This document shows positions 1 to 7,549 of a DNA stretch of 13,560 bases, piece by piece. The notes under the pieces are model-generated. The model ran no database searches. It had not been told where the DNA came from and saw nothing but the letters and a program-made list of their open reading frames with translations. Numbering within the stretch: position 1 is the stretch's first letter; each line of letters begins with the position of its first letter. A program made the translations under genes and the position numbers. The stretch spans positions 1 to 13,560 of the forward strand of contig JAYUDN010000016.1 in assembly GCA_043739785.1 (NCBI GenBank), written 5' to 3'. The DNA is from JAYUDN01 sp043739785. Its GTDB lineage: Bacteria; Patescibacteriota; Gracilibacteria; BD1-5; UBA2023.

Positions 1-1112
1 CCTACATCGGAACGAACTACGCCCGATGAGACCAAACCCTTCTCGACAAAACGATTGAGTTCAACAACGGAGTCTATGCTCAGTGCTTTAGTAATACAAA
101 ATGATTTACTTGAACCATTGAAAAATGAAAAACATTTAACACAACCGTGATAGATACCGCCCGGTACCAAGCTTCAACAGCATGTTGGCAGTCTCAAAGA
201 AGGTTCACACCTGATGATCTCTTCCTTACAGTCCCTAAGTCTCTTGTTGATGAAGGAAAGTGTAGTATATCTCAAAGCGAAGATGATCATGTGAATAAGA
301 TTAATGGGGGAATGTATGCAACAGATCTGGCTTGTAATTTTAAGTCTCAAGGGGTCTATGCCCCAGACTATCTCGACGAGATGAAAGAATATATTATTGA
401 ATCTACCGGATCTGACACCCTCCTCGGGAACTTTGTTATCCTTTCCTTCAAGGGTACTGAGATTGGGACCATCACACGCTGGTACTTTTGACACACAGTG
501 CTCGACAAGTGATGGAAGGTTGGAGATACTATGACAACATGAGTACGATTTGCTAAAGCGGATCTCTCAGGTGCTACAACTGGATGGCACACACATATTG
601 AGCTGCGAAGAATGTATGATGGCGTATGGCAAAGTGTACGATATGTTACTCGGGGAAAAGAAAAGAATCTTGAGGAAAGAAGAAATTGAAAAAATAACAT
701 TACGTGACCAGTAGGTACTTATTATTTTACTCACTATGACCTCTGAGATAAATCCCAGAATGATGCTGCACCCTGTATATCTGCAGATTGAAAGGACTCT
801 TGCTTACTGATGAGACAGTGACGAAATACAATGGCACTTACGGTTGACGTAAGAAAAAGTCTATGAATCAATTTTTGAGACAAGGTGGTACTGATGGGTG
901 ATGTGTGATGCAAGGGTGTATATACAGTCACAGATGAACTTGCTTGTAGATTCAGAGGTGAATATGCTTGGACAAATGGTCCATGTTATTACTCAGATAA
1001 GGTTACCCATACCCCTAGAATTTCCAATATCCTAAGACCAGGTACTTCTTACTTTATAAAGGGTGACCTCCCCTGAGAGCCTGGTTGAGCTTGTACTATT
1101 TCTAAATTATAA
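1..1112 (+). CDS. Cell-wall hydrolase, M23 (LytM-like) peptidase with RlpA/DPBB-like C-terminal domain, 5'-truncated
   Basis: The reading frame is open from the left edge (first full codon at 3) to a TAA at 1110-1112, giving 369 codons with 17 in-frame TGA (Gly). The middle carries the M23 zinc-peptidase pattern. A His codon lies at 288 and Asp at 324 in H..NGGMYATDLA. A strand like RWYFGH (His at 492) is followed by KVGDTMTTG, and the metal-binding HTH (His at 588 and 594) lies in ATTGWHTHIELR. These match the family's H...D and HxH zinc ligands. Downstream, about 750-1000, MALTVDVRKSLGINFGDKV and GVYTVTDEL resemble RlpA/barwin double-psi beta-barrels. The family cleaves peptidoglycan cross-bridges, so a role in lysis or tail-associated entry is likely. 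The true start and any export signal lie outside the window. The M23 call is firm; the C-terminal domain call is tentative. Confidence 0.82.
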
Positions 1113-1113
1113 T
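1085..1113 (+). promoter_or_regulatory. Candidate sigma70-type promoter for the leucine-rich-repeat gene
   Basis: TTGAGC (1085-1090) and a perfect TATAAT (1108-1113) are separated by 17 bp. The -10 box overlaps the TAA stop of the hydrolase gene. A start about 7 bases past the -10 would leave a leader of only about 6 bases before the ATG at 1126. The region is A/T-rich, so a chance match is possible. Confidence 0.35.
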
Positions 1114-1125
1114 CATTTTTATATT

Positions 1126-1662
1126 ATGCTCACCTGAAAAATCTATGAATGAGACTTCCGTGGATCAATAGAAGAATGGAAAAAGTTAGGGTGTGAGAGT
1201 ATCACAGGGGATTTCAACTGCCCTCGTAACAAGCTCACCTCTCTCGAGGGATGCCCGACGAGTGTAGGTGGAGGCTTCTACTGCTCCTATAATAAACTCA
1301 CTTCCCTAAAGGGATCCTCGACGAGTGTAGGTGGAGACTTCTACTGCTCCTATAATAAACTCACTTCCCTAGAGGGATCTCCGAAGAGTGTAGGTAGAGA
1401 TTTCGACTGCTCTGATAACAAGCTCACCTCTCTCGATGGATCTCCAGGGAGTGTAGGGGGAGACTTCTCATGCTCTGATAACATACTCACCTCTCTCGAG
1501 GGATGCCCGACGAGTGTAGGGGGAGACTTCTACTGCTCTAGTAATCAGCTCACCTCTCTCGATGGATCTCCTACGAGTGTAGGTGGAGGCTTCTTATGCG
1601 ATGGTAACCAACTTACTTTTTCAACGAAGCCACTGTGAGTACGGTGATCATTTTTTCAATAA
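1126..1662 (+). CDS. Leucine-rich-repeat protein
   Basis: The gene has 178 codons from ATG 1126 to TAA 1660-1662. After a short head (MLTGKIYEGDFRGSIEEWKK) come six full and one partial 21-residue repeats of the form GDFxCSxNKLTSLEGxPxSVG. This is a short bacterial/phage leucine-rich-repeat type with a Cys-x-x-Asn-x-Leu core. Such solenoids usually bind protein or surface ligands, but no partner can be named. There is no visible signal peptide or membrane segment. The four in-frame TGA (Gly) codons are all in the head and tail; none of the roughly 22 glycines inside the repeats uses TGA. It lies 13 bases after the hydrolase gene and before a hairpin region, so it may end the late transcript. 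The fold call is firm and the role is unknown. Confidence 0.85.
1207..1623 (+). repeat. 63-bp coding tandem repeats, six units plus a partial seventh
   Basis: Units start at 1207, 1270, 1333, 1396, 1459 and 1522, with a partial unit at 1585. Each encodes 21 residues. The units keep long near-identical stretches such as AACAAGCTCACCTCTCTCGA and GAGTGTAGGTGGAGACTTCT. There is no spacer diversity, and the repeats are in frame, so this is protein repeat expansion. Confidence 0.93.
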
Positions 1663-1674
1663 GTTTTGGTAGAC

Positions 1675-1745
1675 CCCTCCTCGTGAGGGATCAGAGCAAT
1701 TATTTAAATAATAAGGGACACTTGCTCTGATCTCTCATTATGAGA
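1675..1745 (+). terminator. Compound hairpin region, probable terminator or attenuator
   Basis: A 16-17 bp stem pairs 1683-1699 with 1722-1738, including two G-U pairs. Its core is GATCAGAGCAA / TTGCTCTGATC. The loop holds a 14-base perfect palindrome (1699-1712). Two small hairpins would compete with the base of this stem: CCCTC 1675-1679 with GAGGG 1685-1689, and TCTCA 1733-1737 with TGAGA 1741-1745. A weak T-rich run follows. The region lies between the repeat gene and the next gene and has no reading frame of its own. Confidence 0.5.
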
Positions 1746-1777
1746 ACCTTTATTTCTACCCTCTAATTTACTACCCT

Positions 1778-2197
1778 ATGCTCATCGAACTCACACCAGT
1801 TCAATTCTCGAATATGCTTGTAGAGGATCAGCCGACACGAATCAAGAATTCTGTAGAGATCCTCCTCGAAATAAAGAATCAGTCATATATCTACGCTATG
1901 CGTGAATGAGTACAGCCAGCTAATGAGCCCTTCCTTCCTACCCGTAAGATGCAAGAAGCTCTAGCAACATGATATCACGTACGAGGAGCGCTGACAGATG
2001 AGGAACTTACCGAACGACTCGCATTGATAGCGAAGGCTCATACCTTTACTCGATAACTTCTTATATGCCACACTATTATTGATCGTTCGAATGGAGATAT
2101 ATTAACTGGATACCATTCCACCATAACTGATCGTCCCGCAGTAGCTATCGCCCACTTCATGCAGTGATCAGAATTATATAATTATTTATCTCAATAA
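1778..2197 (+). pseudogene. Unknown gene interrupted by one in-frame TAA
   Basis: ATG 1778 opens 92 codons ending at TAA 2054-2056. The same frame then continues for 46 codons, with coding-like content (SNGDILTGYHSTITDRPAVA), to TAA 2195-2197. There is no frame change and no internal ATG near the break, so the second part is unlikely to be a separate gene. TGA-as-Gly codons occur on both sides. The codon could have been a TGA (Gly) changed by one G-to-A transition, or it could be a site of stop readthrough. Alternatively the gene ends at 2056 and the remainder is decaying. The first part is charged and probably soluble (MLIELTPVQFSNMLVEDQP). No family is recognised. Confidence 0.6.
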
Positions 2198-2212
2198 TAT
2201 GTAACTATATTT

Positions 2213-2719
2213 ATGCCAACCCGTAAACCAGATATCATCGATGGGAATATGAAATGTACTAAGTGTCTCGAGTACTACCTACTCACATCTTACCCTATAC
2301 GTAAAGATCGTGGACAACCCTATAGGCATTGTCTTCTCTGTAAAAGAAAAAAGGCGAATGATTGGCAAAAAGAGAATGCATACAAAGTACGAATATCTCA
2401 TAATAATTTCCGAATTAAGCATCGCGAGATAATCCAATCCCGAAAGATATGATATGCGAATCGGTACTATGAAAAGAATAAAGAGATGGTAAAAGAAAAG
2501 ATGCGTGTATACTCTAAGACAAAGAATTACTATGATAACGTAAAGAAGCGGTGGCGTAAGTGATACGATATTGGGGATGATGTTATGATGAATGATCAGA
2601 AATTCAAGATCGTCGCTATCCGCCCTTCAGTCTGATATGTCGTACGACGTAGAGGGCAGATTATGGAGATCACAGTTCCCAGACGAAAACTTACTCCTAT
2701 AAAATATCCTATATGGTAA
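2213..2719 (+). CDS. Small zinc-ribbon protein, phage type
   Basis: The gene has 168 codons, ATG 2213 to TAA 2717-2719, and reads through TGA codons at 2450, 2561 and 2633 as Gly. Near the N-terminus, Cys15-x2-Cys18 and Cys40-x2-Cys43 form a four-cysteine zinc-binding pattern. A Lys/Arg-rich stretch follows (KRKKANDWQKENAYKVR). This resembles the zinc-ribbon head often attached to phage HNH nucleases or DNA-binding proteins, but no HNH histidine/asparagine core is visible in the rest. The C-terminal third contains YDIGDDVMMNDQKFKI and VGYVVRRRGQIMEITVPRRK, which look beta-rich. DNA or RNA binding is likely. The stop overlaps the ATG of the next gene at 2713, which suggests translational coupling. 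Confidence 0.75.
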
Positions 2720-3291
2720 TCCCACCAGAATATAAACTTCGATCTGCATCCCCAGTCGGCACCATGACAGATGATGATATACGATCGATACTTCAGGATA
2801 AACGAAAGGAGCTCACTCGCCCTATCCATACTGAAGAAGTATGGTATAAGTGAGAGCCATTCTCACAATATATGGCGTATCGATTCGATATACCCGAGTC
2901 TGATATTTCTGCTCTTGTAGATAAGTTTTTCGAGGAAAGGCAGAATGGCCATATCCGAACTTGTATAAGTAAGCTCGAGTATGAACTCCGGCAACGACAT
3001 AATCCACAGATGAAGAATACGAAGGAAGATCTCGATCGAAAGAAACAGGAGATTCCTATTCGGGATGTCGTTGCACACTATGTGCAATTGCCCTATCGGG
3101 CACGACTATGATCACTCATTCCCTGCCCGTTCCCTGAGCATAAGGATGGTACAGCATCATTCATGATATATGATAAGACAAATAGCGTCCGATGTTTCTG
3201 ATGTCAGAAGGGCGGTTCGGCTATAGACTTTATCATGGGTATGGAAGGCTGCTCGGTTGGGGCAGCGATTCAAAAATTTTTACAATCCTAA
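2713..3291 (+). CDS. CHC2-type primase zinc-finger protein
   Basis: The gene has 192 codons, ATG 2713 to TAA 3289-3291. The C-terminal half is a DnaG/phage primase zinc-binding domain: IPIRDVVAHYVQL leads into CPFPEH (Cys138, His143), then CFGC (Cys161, Cys164) and QKGGSAIDFIMGMEG. The domain recognises template DNA in primases. No TOPRIM catalytic domain follows, so the finger is a stand-alone protein that probably works with the primase/helicase encoded at 4001. The first Cys and His are four residues apart rather than the two usual in DnaG. The in-frame TGA at 3199 falls on the Gly of CFGC. The N-terminal half (about 100 residues, helical and charged) is unrecognised. ATG 2764 (MTDDDIRS) is an alternative start; 2713 was chosen because it overlaps the upstream stop. 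Confidence 0.85.
3199..3201 (+). other. Sense TGA codon at the CHC2 Gly (CF-G-C)
   Basis: The residue between Phe and the last zinc Cys is glycine in DnaG-type fingers (CFGC). Here the codon is TGA, which argues for UGA = Gly (code 25) rather than Trp (code 4). Confidence 0.85.
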
Positions 3292-3294
3292 ACT

Positions 3295-3714
3295 ATGTCC
3301 TACCACAAAAAGAAACAAGACATCCTCTCATTCCTTACCCGTCTAGACTATCTCATCGGACGATATAAAAATCATTACGGGTATTACCCCGAACATATTC
3401 CATTTTTTATATACCTATATAAGACACAGACTACTCCACTAGGATACATCAATCGCCCACCAAATACCTTCTACCATGTAACAACTGCATCATGAATACC
3501 TGAAAAAGCACTATATCCGAAGATATCTACGATGGATTGGTCATACATACCATCGATCTCACTGGACAACCTTATCGTCCCTATGCTCGACCCCTCAGTG
3601 GTATATCAAATCTCACTCGAGCTACCAACTCATGCAGATCCTAAGCTCTACTATGTACCAGACTTCATAACTGAAGATTATTGTCAAGAGAAATGGTACT
3701 ATCCTGATTGGTAA
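3295..3714 (+). CDS. Hypothetical protein, 139 aa
   Basis: ATG 3295 to TAA 3712-3714, with one in-frame TGA (3493, Gly) joining two halves that each look coding. The product is rich in Tyr, Pro and Ile (RYKNHYGYYPEHIPFFIYLY; later DPKLYYVPDFITEDYCQEKW). No catalytic motif, signal peptide or convincing membrane helix is seen; the FFIYLY stretch is too short. It follows the primase zinc-finger gene by three bases and is probably co-transcribed with the replication genes. No family is recognised. The continuous frame and the A/T-rich gap before a new start support it as real. Confidence 0.75.
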
Positions 3715-3728
3715 TTCCCAATTTTATT

Positions 3729-3734
3729 TATAAT
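3729..3734 (+). promoter_or_regulatory. TATAAT element 18 bases before the next start codon
   Basis: A perfect TATAAT lies exactly 18 bases upstream of ATG 3747. This is the same spacing as the TATAAT before ATG 1126. No good -35 is present; TTGGTA at 3708 is only 15 bp away. It may be a -10 box giving a near-leaderless transcript, or chance in an A/T-rich gap. Confidence 0.25.
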
Positions 3735-3746
3735 ATATTGCATCTT

Positions 3747-4046
3747 ATGGCCTACGAAAGTAAATTTCATCTCCGCACAGTAAAAGATCGCCCATCAGGC
3801 ACAGGGTCACATTGGTATATGTTCATCGATGGAAGATATCGACTCCAACTTTGTGGGGACTCTTCTCGCTGATGATTCTGGATTAAGCAATATGCTGAAC
3901 GACTTGGGAAATATAATCTTATGAAAGATCTTACAGAAGTATTTGCTCTTATGGAGTCAGAATGAGCATCACCCTTTACTCTTTATAAACTGCCTGCTTT
4001 ATGAAAATCTCTACATGATATACGCTCTCCTCAAAGTCCGCAGTAA
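3747..4046 (+). CDS. Hypothetical protein, 99 aa
   Basis: ATG 3747 to TAA 4044-4046. TGA is read as Gly at several places, including a TGA-TGA pair inside CGDSSRGGFWIKQY. The sequence is soluble and mixed alpha/beta, with an N-terminal MAYESKFHLRTVKDRPSG and a stretch HWYMFIDGRYRLQL. No catalytic motif is recognised. The last 46 bases overlap the start of the primase/helicase gene in another frame, if that gene begins at 4001. The overlap and the position between the CHC2 protein and the helicase suggest a role in the same replication operon, but the function is unknown. Confidence 0.75.
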
Positions 4047-6364
4047 TTCAATTTAATATTGAACAATTCCGGGAAGATGTAAAAATCACAGGGCAGATTG
4101 GGTATGAGTTTATGCATGAGTTTATTGGGAATGATATTGTTGGGTACAAGACCTGTATAGTAGTGGCGCCAACAGAGGATCGGGTCACTCTTATTAAAGA
4201 GGTATATGGTATAGAGCCATACCAGATTCGTGAGACACCTGAAGGAATCCATTATATATTCATGTTCCCGAAGGCATTTACTAAGAATAGATACTACCTT
4301 ATTGCTCAGTACCTCGGGGATATTTATCAGACTGAAACACGACTATATACTATTTTTAAGGACCAATGTACTTCTATTGATATACCCGGATTCATACTTG
4401 ATTATAGCAGTCTCTCCTCTATATTTCATCTCCCACTTCTATCTGATAGTATCAATCAGGATCAGGAGATTTACATCAATGAAACACTCAATATACAAAC
4501 TGTATTAACCTTACTCCACTCTACTCACCTATGTGATCCGGTCCTAAATATTGTTCCAGGTATCGGAAAACCATTCGCCTATGCTGTTACTATCCTATGA
4601 TCAGTTGAGTGAGCATATAAGTTCTTCAATGAAAAGTTTTCTGGGGGATTCATTACTGATGGGGATGGTATCAGTGAATACCTCCTTACGGGAGTAGTGG
4701 CGAAATCTCCTGCAATAATCGAGAAGAATGGGGGGTACTATACCCTAGGAGCAAAGGATCAGCTTGTCCGACTTACTGACTTTCTGATTCACGTCCACTA
4801 TCAGGTTTCCCATCCAGGCCAAGAGGTTGCCTATATTGTATCTCTCGTAAACGGCCTCGGTCGTAGAGTGGACTTCATTGAGTGGAAGAGTAAAGCATCT
4901 GAAATGCTTCTCGCAGATTCCATTCTTAAATATGGGCCATTCCACCTTACTGCTCCGAAGGCTCACCTCAATCTTCTGCATGAGATGATATCATCTACTC
5001 GGGTACCGACGATCTATACCTATCCTCGTTACGGACTTAATGAGTATAAGGGGATGCAGATAATGGTATATGGTGATGGGGTCCTCGATATTGAAACAAA
5101 GCGGTGGTATCCAAAAAATGAGAAGATGGGGTTCTATTTTCTCGGGGGGAATGATGGTATTAAGATCGATAATAGTGATGAAGATGGTAATCAGGTTCCG
5201 CGGTTTAATACGATGAATATAAAGAAGTGGGATGATTATCATAGCTTCTTCAAAAAATTATACAAAGGGGATAACTCCTATACCCCACTTCTCATTGCAT
5301 CGATGATGGCAGGGGTATCGCTCTTCAATGTAGATATTAGCAAACCTCATATCTATATCACAGGAACTACTATGTCTGGAAAAAGTACGATGTCAGGGAT
5401 GATCGGGAAGATGTTCGGGGTATCTAAGGCTCTCGCTCTCCCGAATACTACCCTATGGGCAATGAAGGCAGCATGTGCAAGTATGAATCGACTTCCACTT
5501 TTTCTCCAAGAATACCGAACGACGATGAAGTATGTTGATGAAAAGGATGCGATCATACGTCTTGTATTTGATGAGGGGGAGTTTAGTAAAGGACGAGCTG
5601 ACTCGACTACAATTCACTACCAGTTCCGTACACAGCTCTGTATGGAAGGTGAAGATATCTCATCATCTGGATCGATCAGATCTCGGTGTCTGATTATTAC
5701 ACACTCTAGTCTATTCAATAATGGGAGTGGTATGGATGGTGGTGTTGCAAACTTTATCAAGAATAATACTGATCTCCTCAATTCCTTTGCATACTCATAC
5801 TATACAACAGTTACCGAGGAGCAATACAAAGATGCGGTAAAGGCATGATATAAACTCTTTCAGGATCCGAAGCTTCCTCAGCGTATTATTGATAATATCG
5901 TTCTCATGTATGCTGGATCAGTAGCATTCGCCCCTGAGTACCAAAAGGATATAGAAAGGACGTGTCGTGGAATTATGATACGGCAAGTAGATGACTTTAA
6001 TCTTAACGGTGAGGCAATCGTATTCCTTAAGATTATTAAGGAATATCTGACGGGAAGGTATGCTGAGGCTTATGTACAGCATGGTTATGTATACATAGAT
6101 TATACAGAGATAGCGAACTTTATAAATAGAACCAAGCGACATACATCGATCTCTATGGATGCCTATCGGGGCCATATGCAAGAACTCTGATTTGAGAATG
6201 ACTTCTTCGAGGTATCGATTAAGAAAGAATGGGCGGCAATAGGGGATCCAAATGCTAAGATGATTGATGCGGCCCGGATACCTATAGCAGATTGCCCGAA
6301 AGAATTACTTTGCTATCCATTGATTTATGCTGCCTATAAGAAGGCACAGCTTACTAAAAAATAA
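4001..6364 (+). CDS. Primase/helicase-like replication protein with P-loop ATPase domain
   Basis: The gene has 787 codons, ATG 4001 to TAA 6362-6364, with only five in-frame TGA (4016, 4598, 4610, 5846, 6188). The C-terminal half is a P-loop ATPase. Walker A is GTTMSGKST at residues 455-463, the Walker B-like strand is LPLFLQEY with Glu504, LCMEGED lies around 547-551, and the arginine pair SIRSR (Arg560, Arg562) precedes CLIITHS. This order resembles the DUF927/DUF3987-like replicative helicases of phages and plasmids. The N-terminal part (GIHYIFMFPKAF, SIDIPGF) vaguely resembles an archaeo-eukaryotic primase, but its acidic catalytic residues are not evident, so a priming role is inference. 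The C-terminus, after residue 700, looks like a winged helix. It probably unwinds phage DNA at the fork, with the CHC2 protein helping priming. The first 46 bases overlap the previous gene; ATG 4112 is the alternative start. Confidence 0.83.
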
Positions 6365-6365
6365 T

Positions 6366-6554
6366 ATGAAACCCAAAAAGAAACTCATCAACCGCGATGA
6401 CGATATCGATTCCTTCAATCGATTCTGTCTCCAGTATCGCGATCATCAGAAGGAGCCATTCTTTATTATGTCAGGGACGCAGATAACACAGAACTATCGA
6501 TGTGTCCTCGGGCTCAAGTCGGTAATGGATGCGTATCGTTTATCTATTAAATAA
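6366..6554 (+). CDS. Hypothetical small protein, 62 aa
   Basis: ATG 6366 starts one base after the helicase stop, and TAA 6552-6554 ends it. It is basic at the N-terminus (MKPKKKLINRDDDIDSFNRF) and contains no TGA codon. Predicted soluble, with no known motif. The tight spacing implies translation from the helicase transcript. An in-frame extension upstream exists, but it overlaps the helicase coding end, so the ATG at 6366 is preferred. No family is recognised. Confidence 0.65.
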   Translation: MKPKKKLINRDDDIDSFNRFCLQYRDHQKEPFFIMSGTQITQNYRCVLGLKSVMDAYRLSIK

Positions 6555-6563
6555 TTTAGCAAT

Positions 6564-6807
6564 ATGAAAATCCTCCTCGGCATACAACCAACCTGACGAC
6601 TACATATAGGTAATTATTTCGGGGCATTGAAGAAATGACTTGAGATGTGCCATGACCATGATATAATTTTTTTGATATCCGACTACTCCTGAAGGCATAG
6701 AAAATCTGAAGGCACTCTCCATACTCTATAGATGCGAGTATGACGAGAATAAAAACAAAGATTCGAAAGCGTGACTCATACGAGCTATCTGTAATTATAT
6801 CTACTAA
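6564..6807 (+). pseudogene. Truncated tryptophanyl-tRNA synthetase-like gene with a frame change
   Basis: From ATG 6564 the product begins MKILLGIQPTGRLHIGNYFG. This is the N-terminus of tryptophanyl-tRNA synthetase with its class I signature (HIGN, residues 14-17). It continues GLEMCHDHDIIFLISDY, like the next core strand of the enzyme. In this frame translation ends at TAG 6729-6731 after 55 codons. The +1 frame carries a better continuation from about 6679 to TAA 6805-6807: TPEGIENLKALSILYRC and KAGLIRAICNYIY. The two join as a protein of roughly 80 residues if one base is skipped between about 6667 and 6690, where there is a run of seven T (6667-6673). Full TrpRS has about 330 residues, including a KMSKS loop that is absent here, so this cannot be a normal synthetase. 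It may be a remnant, a programmed-frameshift mini-protein or a regulator. TGA 6594 encodes the conserved Gly. Confidence 0.65.
6594..6596 (+). other. Sense TGA codon at a conserved TrpRS Gly
   Basis: TrpRS begins with G-x-Q-P-[ST]-G. The TGA here occupies the final Gly, giving GIQPT-G-RLHIGN. It independently supports UGA = Gly. Confidence 0.8.
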
Positions 6808-6819
6808 TTTATACACAAT

Positions 6820-7131
6820 ATGAAAAAATCTATCTGGAAAAAGGCATTCTGTTCAGCAAAACAAGAAAGCATTAGTGATCAGGAAATGTCCATCGCTCGC
6901 ATTAATGACCTTCAGGAAGCCCTCGATCGCCGACGTCAACTCTGTAAGACTATGGAGGAACTCGTAGATCGCGGGCAGTCGAAGAGCCTAGAGGAGATGG
7001 CAGCGGCTCTCTATTTTCATGCTCTCGACATGGTGGTGGGAGTAAGCGTGTATAGCTGTACTAGGTGGGAGAATCTGAATCAAGAGAGTAAGGATCAGTG
7101 GATGGATAGGCTTCTAAAAATTATTGGATAA
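6820..7131 (+). CDS. Hypothetical protein, 103 aa, helical
   Basis: ATG 6820 to TAA 7129-7131, with no in-frame TGA. It starts with a basic MKKSIWKKAF, followed by long amphipathic helices (ISDQEMSIARINDLQEALDR; KTMEELVDRGQSKSLEEMAA). A central Glu/Arg-rich segment could form a short coiled coil. No catalytic residues are recognised. It is separated by 12 bases from the TrpRS-like gene and by two bases from the nuclease gene, so all three are probably on one transcript. Function is unknown. Confidence 0.75.
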   Translation: MKKSIWKKAFCSAKQESISDQEMSIARINDLQEALDRRRQLCKTMEELVDRGQSKSLEEMAAALYFHALDMVVGVSVYSCTRWENLNQESKDQWMDRLLKIIG

Positions 7132-7133
7132 CT

Positions 7134-7538
7134 ATGCGATCAGAACTCATCAACATCCCACTGAGGCCCGACAGGTACAAGAAGGGGCACATAGAGAAAG
7201 ATTTTCAGGGAGATATCTTCACCGCCCTTCGGAACCTAGGCTGGCACTGCTTTCATGTTCCCGATATTTGATACTCTACCAAGCTCCTCGATGGTATCGT
7301 CGTCACCGTACAGGGGCACATCTTCCTCATGGAGCTCAAGAAGACAGACTGATATACCTTCAACATATCTCAGTTCGAGCCCTCCCAAATATTCTTTCTC
7401 GAGTACTGCATGAACGTCGGAGCTGAAGCGTATGTACTCGTCTACTCCCAGAAGACACAAACCTATTGGGTAGGAGACTATCAGTACCTGAAAGAGAATC
7501 AGAACGAGGTTGGGGGAGTTAAACTATTTACTAAATAA
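7134..7538 (+). CDS. PD-(D/E)xK nuclease, Holliday-junction-resolvase or VRR-NUC type
   Basis: The gene has 134 codons, ATG 7134 to TAA 7536-7538. The motif order fits a resolvase-type PD-(D/E)xK fold: Glu21 in GHIEKDF, a helix to LGWHCFHVPDI, then LLDGIVV (Asp53), then FLMELKK (Glu67, Lys69), followed by a Gln-rich segment ISQFEPSQ. These residues would bind metal and cleave DNA. Length and layout match small phage or archaeal Hjc/RecU-like and VRR-NUC enzymes, which process branched replication or recombination intermediates before packaging. Two TGA codons (residues 46 and 73) are read as Gly. The context with the helicase and primase finger supports a DNA-processing role. The exact family cannot be settled by eye. 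Confidence 0.8.
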
Positions 7539-7549
7539 TTTTACTATAT

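Noticed and set aside
1207..1623. CRISPR-like array from regularly spaced repeats
   Set aside because: The 63-bp period is fully coding in one frame and encodes leucine-rich repeats, with no variable spacers.
2085..2100. GTTCGAAT resembling a tRNA T-loop
   Set aside because: The flanking bases do not pair as a T-stem and no acceptor or anticodon arm is visible. The bases encode DRSNG in a coding frame.
5353..5556. Antisense frame across the helicase Walker region
   Set aside because: A mirror of a well-supported gene with no motif of its own.
7124..7426. A + strand frame of 100 codons overlapping the nuclease gene
   Set aside because: It is rich in Arg and His with no motif, while the frame from 7134 carries ordered nuclease motifs when TGA is Gly.
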